From the NCBI GenBank assembly GCA_050289485.1, contig JBNKFV010000007.1, forward strand, positions 1-16,965: 16,965 bases of DNA. Reading direction: 5' to 3'. The DNA comes from JBNKFV01 sp050289485 (GTDB lineage Bacteria > Pseudomonadota > Gammaproteobacteria > Pseudomonadales > Cellvibrionaceae). Position numbers and translations under genes: made by a program. Of this stretch, positions 1 through 6,973 are shown piece by piece. Each line of letters begins with the position of its first letter. Position 1 is the first letter of the stretch. The notes beneath the pieces are model-generated. The model made no database searches. It had not been told where the DNA came from and was given only the letters and a program-made list of their open reading frames with translations.

Positions 1-3
1 GTT

Positions 4-122
4 TGCCTGACGACCATAGAGCATTGGAACCACCTGATCCCATCCCGAACTCAGTAGTGAAACGATGCATCGCCGATGGTAGTGTGAGGTCTCCTCATGT
101 GAGAGTAGGTCATCGTCAGGCT
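4..122 (+). rRNA. rrf: 5S ribosomal RNA
   Basis: Complete 5S rRNA, a structural RNA of the large ribosomal subunit. The ends pair in the terminal helix: GCCTGACGA at 5-13 is the exact reverse complement of TCGTCAGGC at 113-121. The internal blocks CCCGAACTCAG, AGTGAAACGATGCAT and CGCCGATGGTAGTGTG are the conserved 5S loops and helices. The sequence pattern resembles Pseudomonas/Cellvibrio-type 5S genes. It lies at the window start, so it is presumably the last gene of a 16S-23S-5S operon whose upstream part is outside the window. A terminator follows directly. Confidence 0.97.
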
Positions 123-132
123 TCTAAAAAAG

Positions 133-172
133 AAAACCCCATGTTCGAGAGAGCCTGGGGTTTTGTTTTTTT
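133..172 (+). terminator. Rho-independent terminator of the rRNA operon
   Basis: AAAACCCCA at 133-141 pairs with TGGGGTTTT at 156-164. A T-run follows at 166-172. It starts about 10 bases after the 5S 3' end, the expected place for rRNA operon termination. Confidence 0.9.
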
Positions 173-222
173 AGGATACGAGGGGGTAGTGTCACCGCGC
201 TTGAGCACATGTGGCCGCCTCT

Positions 223-286
223 GCACCGCAGGTGCGAGGTTGGTGCGCCACAGGGCGTCCCGACGGGATGGCGAGCATGCTCGCCA
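223..286. repeat. Palindrome cluster, REP-like
   Basis: Several dyads are packed together. GCACC-GCA-GGTGC occupies 223-235, a CCC-GAC-GGG hairpin lies near 259-267, and an 18-base perfect palindrome TGGCGAGCATGCTCGCCA occupies 269-286. Short GC-rich palindromes of this style (GCGAGC/GCTCGC core) resemble REP elements of Pseudomonas relatives. Only one copy is in the window, so membership in a dispersed family is inference. Confidence 0.4.
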
Positions 287-291
287 CACAA

Positions 292-343
292 AGTAGGTCA
301 TCACACTCAAAGCACTCGCGGGGCAGGCTCTCAGGCTTCTAAA
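292..343 (+). pseudogene. Decayed second 5S rRNA 3' end with an internal insert
   Basis: Bases 292-302 (AGTAGGTCATC) and 331-343 (TCAGGCTTCTAAA) match two consecutive stretches of the intact 5S 3' end and its flank at 105-129. In the intact gene they are separated by a single G. Here a 28-base insert (303-330) separates them. The rest of the 5S is missing and is replaced upstream by the palindromic DNA at 223-286. A terminator follows at 351, as after the intact copy. I read this as the relic of a tandem 5S duplication that was disrupted. It cannot fold as a functional 5S. Confidence 0.6.
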
Positions 344-350
344 TACAGAA

Positions 351-381
351 AAGGCCCATCCAAACGGATGGGCCTTTTTTT
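351..381. terminator. Strong hairpin terminator, probably bidirectional
   Basis: AAGGCCCATCC at 351-361 pairs perfectly with GGATGGGCCTT at 366-376 around an AAAC loop, and a T-run continues to 381. On the minus strand the same hairpin is followed by a T-rich stretch (TTTTCTGTATTT), so it could also end the minus-strand parA transcript, whose stop is at 448. Confidence 0.88.
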
Positions 382-447
382 ATGCTTGCTGTATCGCTCG
401 CCATGCAAATAGGAAAAAGAGACGTCCTAATCATCTCGCCTGAATGG

Positions 448-1212
448 TTAAACTCCATCCATTTGCCGATGTAGATCCAAAAATTGCTGGGTGAGTTTGT
501 GTTTTGGGTACAGGTGAATGAGCGGCCTGGCGGCTTGGTGGGACTCTTTCATTTTCACTGAGCTGCTGATAAAGCTATCAAAAATTGGTAGGCCAGTGCT
601 CCTCAACTCACTTACCAGCTCACTCGGAAACCGAGCCTGGGTATTAAACTGATTAATCACAAGGCCTTCGAGGGCTAAATCTTTATTGTGGTCTTCCTTC
701 AGCTCACCAATACTCTCAAGCACTGATTCAATCGCGCGCCGGGAAAAACAATCGCAGTCAAAAGGAATTAATACACTATTGGCCGCTATCAAGGCTGACT
801 TGGTATAGAAGTTAAACGCGGGTGGGGTATCGATGTAAATGCGGTCAAACTGATCATCTAGCTCGTCGAGAGCACTACGTAGTTTGAACATCTTATACCG
901 GCTCTCCAGCTCCCGCTCCATTCCTGCAAGCTTAGGAGATGCAGCGAGAACCTTTAAGTTATCAAAGGCGGTATCTTGAATAAATGCATCAGCCGTTTTT
1001 GAAGTAGAGAACCAGCCAGCAGTTTGGCCGAGTAGGTCGGCAATGGTGTGATCTGAGTTTTCATCAGCCCCCAGGTATTGCGTACTATTGCATTGGTGGT
1101 CGAGATCGATGACGAGAGTAGAGAGACCTTGCTGCGCTGCAATAGCAGCAAGATTACAGGTAATGCTGGATTTGCCTACCCCCCCTTTTTGGTTGAATAC
1201 CACGCGTCGCAT
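448..1212 (-). CDS. ParA/Soj-family ATPase, orphan
   Basis: A 254-residue P-loop ATPase of the ParA/MinD (SIMIBI) class, cytoplasmic, which dimerises on ATP and commonly binds DNA nonspecifically to position plasmids, chromosomes or protein complexes. Visible motifs are the deviant Walker A KGGVGKSS (residues 9-16, signature Lys9), the A' motif VIDLDHQ near residues 34-40 and Walker B IYIDTPP at 125-131. I chose the ATG at 1212 because GGGAGG lies just upstream and the family starts at MRRVVFNQKGG. A longer reading from 1320 would overlap the end of tetR and has no such signal. No ParB gene or parS-like site is visible next to it, so chromosome partition as such is doubtful. A close type of stand-alone ParA exists in pseudomonads. 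The cargo is unknown. Confidence 0.9.
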   Translation of the reverse strand: MRRVVFNQKGGVGKSSITCNLAAIAAQQGLSTLVIDLDHQCNSTQYLGADENSDHTIADLLGQTAGWFSTSKTADAFIQDTAFDNLKVLAASPKLAGMERELESRYKMFKLRSALDELDDQFDRIYIDTPPAFNFYTKSALIAANSVLIPFDCDCFSRRAIESVLESIGELKEDHNKDLALEGLVINQFNTQARFPSELVSELRSTGLPIFDSFISSSVKMKESHQAARPLIHLYPKHKLTQQFLDLHRQMDGV

Positions 1213-1297
1213 AACGCCTCCCTTAGCTTGAAAATCGCATATTATTAAAAATATATACGAAATGCTGCGGTGCGGCAAATATAAAGGGCGGATCTTT

Positions 1298-1939
1298 TTA
1301 AGTTGCCCCGCAAACTGCACGGAAGCCGGCAGCCACGAATGGGATCATTCGATCATAGGCGGATTCAAAATCTGAAGAGTGGCATTTACCGCCAGAGAGT
1401 CGATCAATGCGGCCCGTTTGTGCGAAAGTGAGCGCGAGCGCCCCGGAAACATAGTGATAACACCAGTGTATATCTTCCTCACTGGCGCCTGGGAAAGTCA
1501 GTTTCAAGGCTTCGATAAATTCGCCAACATTTTTATCGAAGTTATCCCGCATGAGGGTTTCGTTCCAAACCGGGGAGGTCATCACGTAGGCTAACAGTGC
1601 CATATAGTTTTTCCAGCCGGGGTCGCCGGTTTCCTGAGCAAACTTGAGAGGCAGGAGAAAGGCCTCGATAATTTGTTCGAGTGTTTGCGGTTTGCCTTTA
1701 TTTTCTTCCTGCGTTTTTAGCAGTAATTCGCGGCGAGTGTTACTCAAAAGCTCGGCCCGACGATTGAATACGGCGTAAAACACATCAATTTTCTTGCCAA
1801 AGTGGTAATTGGCCAGTGCCACATCAACTTTGGCACCGGTAGAAATCTGACGCATGGTTACGCCGTCGTAGCCATGACGGGCAAACAAGGCTTCTGCCAC
1901 ATCCAGTATTCTCTCGCGTTTTTCGCTTTTACTTTTCAT
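1298..1939 (-). CDS. TetR/AcrR-family transcriptional regulator
   Basis: A 213-residue TetR-type regulator. The N-terminal DNA-binding domain spans roughly residues 7-55, with the helix-turn-helix near 27-48 (VTMRQISTGAKVDVALANYHF, the recognition helix ending in the family-typical NYHFG). The C-terminal two-thirds is helical and would form the ligand pocket and dimer interface. Its class of ligand cannot be read from sequence. The gene is divergent from the symporter at 2025, and a perfect dyad lies between them at 1963-1984, the usual arrangement for an autoregulated repressor released by its ligand. The same dyad recurs three times before the receptor at 3639, which makes those genes its likely regulon. 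No strong ribosome binding site precedes the ATG at 1939. The stop lies 85 bases before the parA start. Confidence 0.93.
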   Translation of the reverse strand: MKSKSEKRERILDVAEALFARHGYDGVTMRQISTGAKVDVALANYHFGKKIDVFYAVFNRRAELLSNTRRELLLKTQEENKGKPQTLEQIIEAFLLPLKFAQETGDPGWKNYMALLAYVMTSPVWNETLMRDNFDKNVGEFIEALKLTFPGASEEDIHWCYHYVSGALALTFAQTGRIDRLSGGKCHSSDFESAYDRMIPFVAAGFRAVCGAT

Positions 1940-1958
1940 CCGCTTGTTTTGCCTTTTA

Positions 1959-1987
1959 TTGCATATTCAACAAGTGTTGAATATAGT
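1959..1987 (+). promoter_or_regulatory. Sigma70-type promoter of the symporter gene
   Basis: TTGCAT at 1959-1964 and TATAGT at 1982-1987 are separated by 17 bases, a good -35/-10 pair. It would start RNA near 1994, about 30 bases before the ATG at 2025. The TetR dyad at 1963-1984 covers the whole spacer and most of the -10, so a bound regulator would block it. Confidence 0.6.
1963..1984. promoter_or_regulatory. TetR operator copy 1
   Basis: Ten-base perfect arms (1963-1972 and 1975-1984) are separated by AG, with core TTCAAC-N4-GTTGAA. This is the best of four copies in the window. It lies between the divergent tetR and symporter genes. Assignment to this TetR is inference from position and repetition. 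Confidence 0.75.
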
Positions 1988-2024
1988 GGTTTGAAATTCT
2001 AATAGCGATTAATGGAAGTATCCC

Positions 2025-3479
2025 ATGTTACCGGCAGAAATATTCAAATATCTACTGACCATTTTTTACGTGGTGTTGGTGTATTGGCTTTCGTGGAAAG
2101 GGATGCGTCGTACAAAGGATATCAGCGGCTTTTCTAAGGGCAATAAAGATATGAGCCCATATTTGATAGGGGTAACGCTGGCGGCCTCGATAGCGTCAAC
2201 GGCCACTTTCGTTATTAACCCGGGGTTTGTTTATGTGCATGGACTATCGGCGTATTTACATTACGGTGTGGCAGGCTCATTGGGTATTCTTACCGCGTTT
2301 GTTGTGCTGTCGAAAGGTTTCCTGGCATTAGGTGATAAACACAACGCCCTAACGATTCCCGACTGGATTTACCACCGTTATCAGCACCGAGGCCTGAGCC
2401 TGTTTTTTGCTTTAATCAATCTGTTGTCGATTACTTTTGTAGTACTGATTCTGGTGGGTTGCAGCTTGTTGATGACCGGGTTGTTTCCCGTTGATCAGAA
2501 GACCGCGCTGGTGATTGTGTTGCTGTTTGTGTTCAGTTATGTGCTGATGGGTGGCACCTACGCTCATGCTTATACCAATACGCTGCAAGGCGTGATGATG
2601 CTGGGCGTGGCGGCATTTTTGTTTATCGAGGGGTTAGATTATTTCGAGGGTGGTTTTTTCTCCGCCCTTAAAACGGTGGGGGAAAGTTACGCGGCGCCAT
2701 TCAACGGTGAGAGCAGCTTGTATTACAGTTTCTTTTCGGTGTTTGGCAGCGGGTTTATTGTGACATTTGCGTTGATGTTACAGCCGCATATTCTTACCAA
2801 AGTACTGTATTTAAAAAATGAGTCTGATATTGGCAAATTTATCGGTACCACCGTGGTGGTGGGCTTCATTTTTACACTGATTTTAATGCTGGGTTTTTAT
2901 GCCCGTTTGGCGGGGATGGACATTTCAAGCCAGGACACTGTTGTGAGGGAGTACCTGCTGTTTGAGTTTGTTGGGTCGCTGTCGGGTGAATTGGCTCTAA
3001 CATTTATTTTTATCACGCTATTGGCTGCGGGCATGAGTACACTAGACGGTATTCTGGTATCTCTGTCGGCTATGGTGGTGAATGATATTGTCAGACCCTT
3101 TTCGTCGAATCATGGTCGGGGGCTGGCATTGTCTCGTTGGGTGCTGGTAGGTGTGGGTGTGATTGGTTTAGTGATTGCCTGGAACCCGCCGGCGCTTATC
3201 GGGCTATTCGCACAGAAAGGGGTTTATGGCTTGGCTGCTGCATCGGTTGTGCCTGTGTTGTTCGGCGTTCTTTATCGTGCTGAACTCCCTTTGTGGATTG
3301 TCGCCAGTGCAGCCCTGCTGGGTTTGTTTGCACACTTTTACTGGAACCTTTTTGGCGGCGTTTCCAATCCGGCTGTCTCGGCCAGTTATGCTATTTTGCT
3401 CTCAATAGCTTTTACGGGTACTGCATTGGTTACAAGAATGCTTTGGGTGAAACGACGAGAGGCAAGCGTTTCTTCTTGA
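2025..3479 (+). CDS. Sodium:solute symporter (SSS family) permease
   Basis: A 484-residue polytopic inner-membrane protein with about 13 hydrophobic segments. It fits the SSS family (TC 2.A.21), which couples Na+ influx to uptake of small solutes such as amino acids, sugars, pantothenate or carboxylates. Visible family traits are an early helix with SIASTATF, the GGTYAHAYTNTLQG stretch in the middle (compare GG..A..WTD..Q in relatives) and LLAAGMSTLDGILVSLSAMVVNDI near residues 330-355 (compare AA.MST.DS.L...S). GGAAG precedes the ATG at suitable distance. It is the first gene under TetR operator 1. Its C-terminus is followed within two bases by operator copy 2. The substrate is not determinable from sequence. 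The context (receptor, hydrolase) suggests the nutrient imported by the receptor or its cleavage product. Confidence 0.93.
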   Translation: MLPAEIFKYLLTIFYVVLVYWLSWKGMRRTKDISGFSKGNKDMSPYLIGVTLAASIASTATFVINPGFVYVHGLSAYLHYGVAGSLGILTAFVVLSKGFLALGDKHNALTIPDWIYHRYQHRGLSLFFALINLLSITFVVLILVGCSLLMTGLFPVDQKTALVIVLLFVFSYVLMGGTYAHAYTNTLQGVMMLGVAAFLFIEGLDYFEGGFFSALKTVGESYAAPFNGESSLYYSFFSVFGSGFIVTFALMLQPHILTKVLYLKNESDIGKFIGTTVVVGFIFTLILMLGFYARLAGMDISSQDTVVREYLLFEFVGSLSGELALTFIFITLLAAGMSTLDGILVSLSAMVVNDIVRPFSSNHGRGLALSRWVLVGVGVIGLVIAWNPPALIGLFAQKGVYGLAAASVVPVLFGVLYRAELPLWIVASAALLGLFAHFYWNLFGGVSNPAVSASYAILLSIAFTGTALVTRMLWVKRREASVSS

Positions 3480-3481
3480 CA

Positions 3482-3499
3482 ATTCAACGTTAGTTGAAT
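3482..3499. promoter_or_regulatory. TetR operator copy 2
   Basis: ATTCAAC-GTTA-GTTGAAT has perfect 7-base arms and the same core as copy 1. It begins two bases after the symporter stop codon. Confidence 0.68.
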
Positions 3500-3513
3500 A
3501 ACTTTGTTTTATT

Positions 3514-3529
3514 CTCAACATCCGTTGAA
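3514..3529. promoter_or_regulatory. TetR operator copy 3 (one mismatch)
   Basis: CTCAAC-ATCC-GTTGAA. One arm carries a C in place of the first T of the consensus TTCAAC-N4-GTTGAA. It is centred about 31 bases after copy 2. Confidence 0.6.
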
Positions 3530-3547
3530 AAATTTTTCGGCTTCTGT

Positions 3548-3563
3548 TTCAACAAATGTTGAA
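3548..3563. promoter_or_regulatory. TetR operator copy 4
   Basis: TTCAAC-AAAT-GTTGAA has a perfect core and is centred about 34 bases after copy 3. The roughly three-turn spacing of copies 2, 3 and 4 puts them near one face of the helix. I could not identify a convincing -35/-10 pair for the receptor in this stretch. Confidence 0.68.
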
Positions 3564-3638
3564 TTTTTGGGTAAAACAATACTGCTTTTATGTGTAGGTC
3601 TACACTTGAGGCGTTAAATGGATAATAAAAGGTGCCCT

Positions 3639-5933
3639 ATGAACGCATATTCCCCTAAGAAAAACCCTTTAGTTGTTGCGATGAGTGTTTGTGGTTTGTC
3701 ACTTCTTCCGGCAATTACTGCGGCGCAGGAAAGTGGTGGCCGTGTATTGGAAGAGGTTCTGGTTACCGCCCAGAAACGAGAACAGAATATGCAGCAGGTG
3801 CCTGTATCGATTACCTCATACGGCGAACTGGAGCTGGAGCAGAAGGCGATTACGACCATTGCCGATCTGGAAAAAAGTTCACCCAATACGCAGTTGCGTG
3901 CGAGCCGTGCCACCAGTTCAACGTTAACGGCTTATATTCGGGGTGTTGGCCAGCAAGACCCACTCTGGGGATTTGAACCAGGTGTGGGTGTGTATGTTGA
4001 CGACGTGTATTACGCGCGCCCGCAAGCGGCGGTGATGGATGTGTTTGATGTTGAGCGCATTGAGGTGCTGCGTGGCCCACAGGGCACGCTGTACGGCAAA
4101 AACACGGTAGGCGGCGCCATTAAATACATCACCAAAAAAATGAATGGCGAGGCATCGGGTAAGGTAAGTATGGCGCTGGGTTCTTACAACCAGCAGGATT
4201 TAGTGGTGTCGGGCCAGTTGCCCATTATTGCGGACAAGTTGTTTATTGGTGCTGCGGTGGCAACCTTAAATCGAGATGGTTATGGCGAGGTGCAGACGGG
4301 CTACGATATCAATACGGGTACCTTTTCCAGCACTGAGGAAAACTATAATAAAGACGTATTGGTGGGACGAGTCAGTATAGAGTTTACGCCGAATGATGCG
4401 TGGTTCTTCCGCTTTGCCGCCGATAAAACAGACGACGATTCCAACCAGATCTGCGGTACACAATCAAATCAGACGGTTCTGCGTCACCCTGCTACCGGTG
4501 AGTTGTTTTTGGCATCCGGTGATCGCTACGACTCTGCTTGTGGTACCACCCATAAATCGAATGTGGAGAATCAAGGGTTCTCTCTGACGGCAGAATACAG
4601 CGTGAACGATGCGTTATCGCTGAAATATGTGTATGCCGATCGGGAAGGTGAAACCCAGCAGTTTATTGATTTTGAAGGCACGCCACTGGACGCCTTCGAT
4701 GTGCCTGCTAAATATTCCGACGATCAGCAGTCGCATGAATTGCAGGTAAATTATACGGTTGATCGTTTGGCCCTCGTAGGTGGGGTGTATTACTTTGAAG
4801 GGAACTCGGCAGGCGCCTTCGATGTGGTATTGAACAGCGCACCTTTTATGGATGGTACGCATACTGATTTGGCTATCGCCGGTGATGTCGATACCGAGAG
4901 TATCGCGGGCTACATCAATGCCAGTTGGACTCTTACCGATAGCCTGACATTAACTGCTGGCGTGCGCTCAACCAAAGACGATAAAAACTCGAACATTTTG
5001 CAATATTTGTTTAACACCACAAACTCTTACCCCTATACCACTACGCAAGGCAGCGGGTTTACTTATGGTGATCCCGCGAACGATACCGTATTAATTGTTT
5101 CCAGTGACATCGACGACAGTCAGGCAAAAAAAGATTGGAGCGAAATAACCCGCTCGCTCAAAGTTGACTGGCAAATGAATGATGATGTGATGTGGTATAT
5201 CAGTTTTGCCGAAGGTTTTAAATCAGGTGGTTTCGACATGCGTGGTAATGCATCGGCCAACCCGAATTTAATTAATGGTTATGACCCCGAGACAGTAGAT
5301 ACCATCGAAGTAGGTGTGAAGTCGCAATTGCTGGCTGACCGTTTGCGTTTGAACATGACAGTCTTTGATATGGATTACGATGACATGCAGTTAACTGTGC
5401 AGACTGGGCAACCTGCGCCTGTTTATATTTCGTCAGACGTATTGAATGCCGGTACGGCAGAAATTTCAGGCGCAGAATTGGAAATGCTGGCGCAGATGAC
5501 GGAGAACCTCAGCAGTTCGGTGGCCTTGGGGTATATGGATACCGACCTGGTAGAAGTTATTTCCAATGGCGTGGATGTATCCGATACCTGGGAAATGCTG
5601 AATGCGCCCATGTGGACCGGGCAATTTGCGCTGACCTACGACATGGATCTGGGGGATCGGGGCAGCGTGGTAATCAATGGTGCGCTTTCTTATCGCAGTG
5701 CAACCCGCAATTTCAACAATGTGACCTGTACCTGTGATCAGACTGGGTCATACCAGTTGGTTGATTTGAGTGCGAGTTGGTACTCGGTAGATGGTCACTG
5801 GTCAGCCAGCCTTTACGCTAAGAACGTGACCGATGAAGAATACAAAACGGGTGGTTATAACCTGGGCTCTGGTGAACTTGCTTTCTACGGCGCGCCACGC
5901 ACAGTGACCGCCAAAGTGGCTTACGAATTTTAA
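3639..5933 (+). CDS. TonB-dependent outer-membrane receptor of the TetR-controlled locus
   Basis: Precursor of a TonB-dependent receptor (764 residues from the ATG at 3639). It imports a ligand too large or too scarce for porins, driven by TonB-ExbB-ExbD. A signal peptide covers residues 1 to about 28. The TonB box EEVLVTA is near 38-44. The plug domain runs to about 168 with IRGVGQQDP, VDDVYYARP and IEVLRGPQGTLYGKNTVGG. The rest is a 22-strand barrel ending in AKVAYEF, with the terminal Phe used by the BAM machinery. The AQKREQ...VPVSIT type of N-terminus is common in receptors for organic nutrients, not only siderophores. An in-frame ATG at 3618 with TTGAGG upstream is an alternative start. 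I prefer 3639 for its AAGGTG and normal signal n-region. Three operators lie upstream and the hydrolase gene follows 25 bases after the stop. Confidence 0.95.
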   Translation: MNAYSPKKNPLVVAMSVCGLSLLPAITAAQESGGRVLEEVLVTAQKREQNMQQVPVSITSYGELELEQKAITTIADLEKSSPNTQLRASRATSSTLTAYIRGVGQQDPLWGFEPGVGVYVDDVYYARPQAAVMDVFDVERIEVLRGPQGTLYGKNTVGGAIKYITKKMNGEASGKVSMALGSYNQQDLVVSGQLPIIADKLFIGAAVATLNRDGYGEVQTGYDINTGTFSSTEENYNKDVLVGRVSIEFTPNDAWFFRFAADKTDDDSNQICGTQSNQTVLRHPATGELFLASGDRYDSACGTTHKSNVENQGFSLTAEYSVNDALSLKYVYADREGETQQFIDFEGTPLDAFDVPAKYSDDQQSHELQVNYTVDRLALVGGVYYFEGNSAGAFDVVLNSAPFMDGTHTDLAIAGDVDTESIAGYINASWTLTDSLTLTAGVRSTKDDKNSNILQYLFNTTNSYPYTTTQGSGFTYGDPANDTVLIVSSDIDDSQAKKDWSEITRSLKVDWQMNDDVMWYISFAEGFKSGGFDMRGNASANPNLINGYDPETVDTIEVGVKSQLLADRLRLNMTVFDMDYDDMQLTVQTGQPAPVYISSDVLNAGTAEISGAELEMLAQMTENLSSSVALGYMDTDLVEVISNGVDVSDTWEMLNAPMWTGQFALTYDMDLGDRGSVVINGALSYRSATRNFNNVTCTCDQTGSYQLVDLSASWYSVDGHWSASLYAKNVTDEEYKTGGYNLGSGELAFYGAPRTVTAKVAYEF

Positions 5934-5958
5934 GTAGAGCGGGATGGAGGGCGGTTGC

Positions 5959-6876
5959 ATGGAGAGTTACAAAGACATTTGGTGGAAAAGTCACGACGGG
6001 CTAAATCTGTATGCGAGGGATTATCAGCACGCAGATAGTGCGCGCTTGCTTAGCCCTTCTGTTCATGAGGGTGAGCGGCCTCCCACCATTGTGTGCATAC
6101 ATGGGCTAACTCGTAATTCGGCAGATTTTGCGCAATTGTGTGACCATTTGGCACAGGGGTACCGTGTAGTGGCAGTTGACGTGCGGGGCCGGGGCCGAAG
6201 TGATTGCGACCCTAACCCGATGAATTACCATCCGGCAACCTACGCAGAAGATATGTTGGCGTTATTCGACAAGCTCGGGTTAGGCAAAGTGATACTGATT
6301 GGCACATCAATGGGTGGCTTAATCTCAATGCTGGTGGCTACTCAACAGCCTCAGAGGGTAGGTGCCATCGTGTTGAATGACATTGGTCCAGAGGTACATG
6401 CGCCAGGTTTAGAGCGAATCAAAGAGTATGTGGCAGAACCCAATACGGTCGCTAATTGGGATGAGGCCGCGAAGGCATTGTCTGCCAGCCATCAACGAGA
6501 GTATCCCGATTTTGTCGAAGAGGATTGGGCGCTGTTTGCCAGAAATCTGTACCGCGAAGGCGACGATGGCCGTCCTATACTAAATTACGACCCCAACATT
6601 GCTGTACCTATGCAAGCAATGGGGGATACCCCATCACCAGATTTGTGGGCAGTGTTTGACTACCTTAAGAATATTCCGTTGCTAGTGGTGCGCGGTGAAT
6701 ACTCCGACATTCTCACACGCGAATGCGTTGAGGCGATGCGCAATCAGCATCCTCGCTGTTGTGCCGTCGAGGTAGCTCATCGTGGCCATGCCCCGTTATT
6801 GACAGAGCCGCGGGCAGTGAATGCTATTGAGCACTTTCTTGAAGCCGTTACTCAAAGTCCCAGTGCGGCGACATAA
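5959..6876 (+). CDS. Alpha/beta-fold hydrolase co-transcribed with the receptor
   Basis: A 305-residue alpha/beta hydrolase of the MhpC-like (COG0596) type, probably cytoplasmic because no signal peptide is seen. Visible elements are the oxyanion stretch CIHGLTRN (46-53), the turn DVRGRGRSD (74-82), the nucleophile elbow GTSMGG with Ser117, an acidic residue after the sixth strand in RGEYSD (Asp250) and the catalytic His277 in HRGHAP. The triad is therefore complete. A lid domain lies at about 145-235. I chose the ATG at 5959 because GGAGG lies eight bases upstream. The ATG at 5944 has a poorer site. It sits 25 bases after the receptor stop and is almost certainly in the same transcript. Relatives cleave esters, lactones or C-C bonds, and the exact reaction cannot be told here. 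It plausibly attacks the nutrient brought in by the receptor and symporter. Confidence 0.92.
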   Translation: MESYKDIWWKSHDGLNLYARDYQHADSARLLSPSVHEGERPPTIVCIHGLTRNSADFAQLCDHLAQGYRVVAVDVRGRGRSDCDPNPMNYHPATYAEDMLALFDKLGLGKVILIGTSMGGLISMLVATQQPQRVGAIVLNDIGPEVHAPGLERIKEYVAEPNTVANWDEAAKALSASHQREYPDFVEEDWALFARNLYREGDDGRPILNYDPNIAVPMQAMGDTPSPDLWAVFDYLKNIPLLVVRGEYSDILTRECVEAMRNQHPRCCAVEVAHRGHAPLLTEPRAVNAIEHFLEAVTQSPSAAT

Positions 6877-6911
6877 ACAGTGCGATTGTCTCGAGGCTTA
6901 CTGTATTGCGG

Positions 6912-6941
6912 TTAGGGCTGGCCCGTTAATTGGCCTATAAT
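6912..6941 (+). promoter_or_regulatory. Possible promoter of the DUF4124 gene
   Basis: A perfect -10 hexamer TATAAT lies at 6936-6941. The best -35 is a weak TTAGGG at 6912-6917 with an 18-base spacer. The start would fall near 6948, some 26 bases before the ATG at 6974. Confidence 0.4.
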
Positions 6942-6973
6942 CACTCGGTAATGGACGGCGAGAGTGAGAGTGC

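Noticed and set aside
3..296. Open frame across the 5S gene and its terminator
   Set aside because: It overlaps an unmistakable 5S rRNA and a terminator, so it is not a coding region.
1212..1320. N-terminal extension of the ParA-type protein to 1320
   Set aside because: It overlaps the tetR end, lacks a ribosome site and would precede the family-typical start, which has GGGAGG in front.
1963..3563. CRISPR-like repeat series
   Set aside because: The repeated elements are short palindromes with irregular spacing around promoters, which are operators and not an array with equal spacers.
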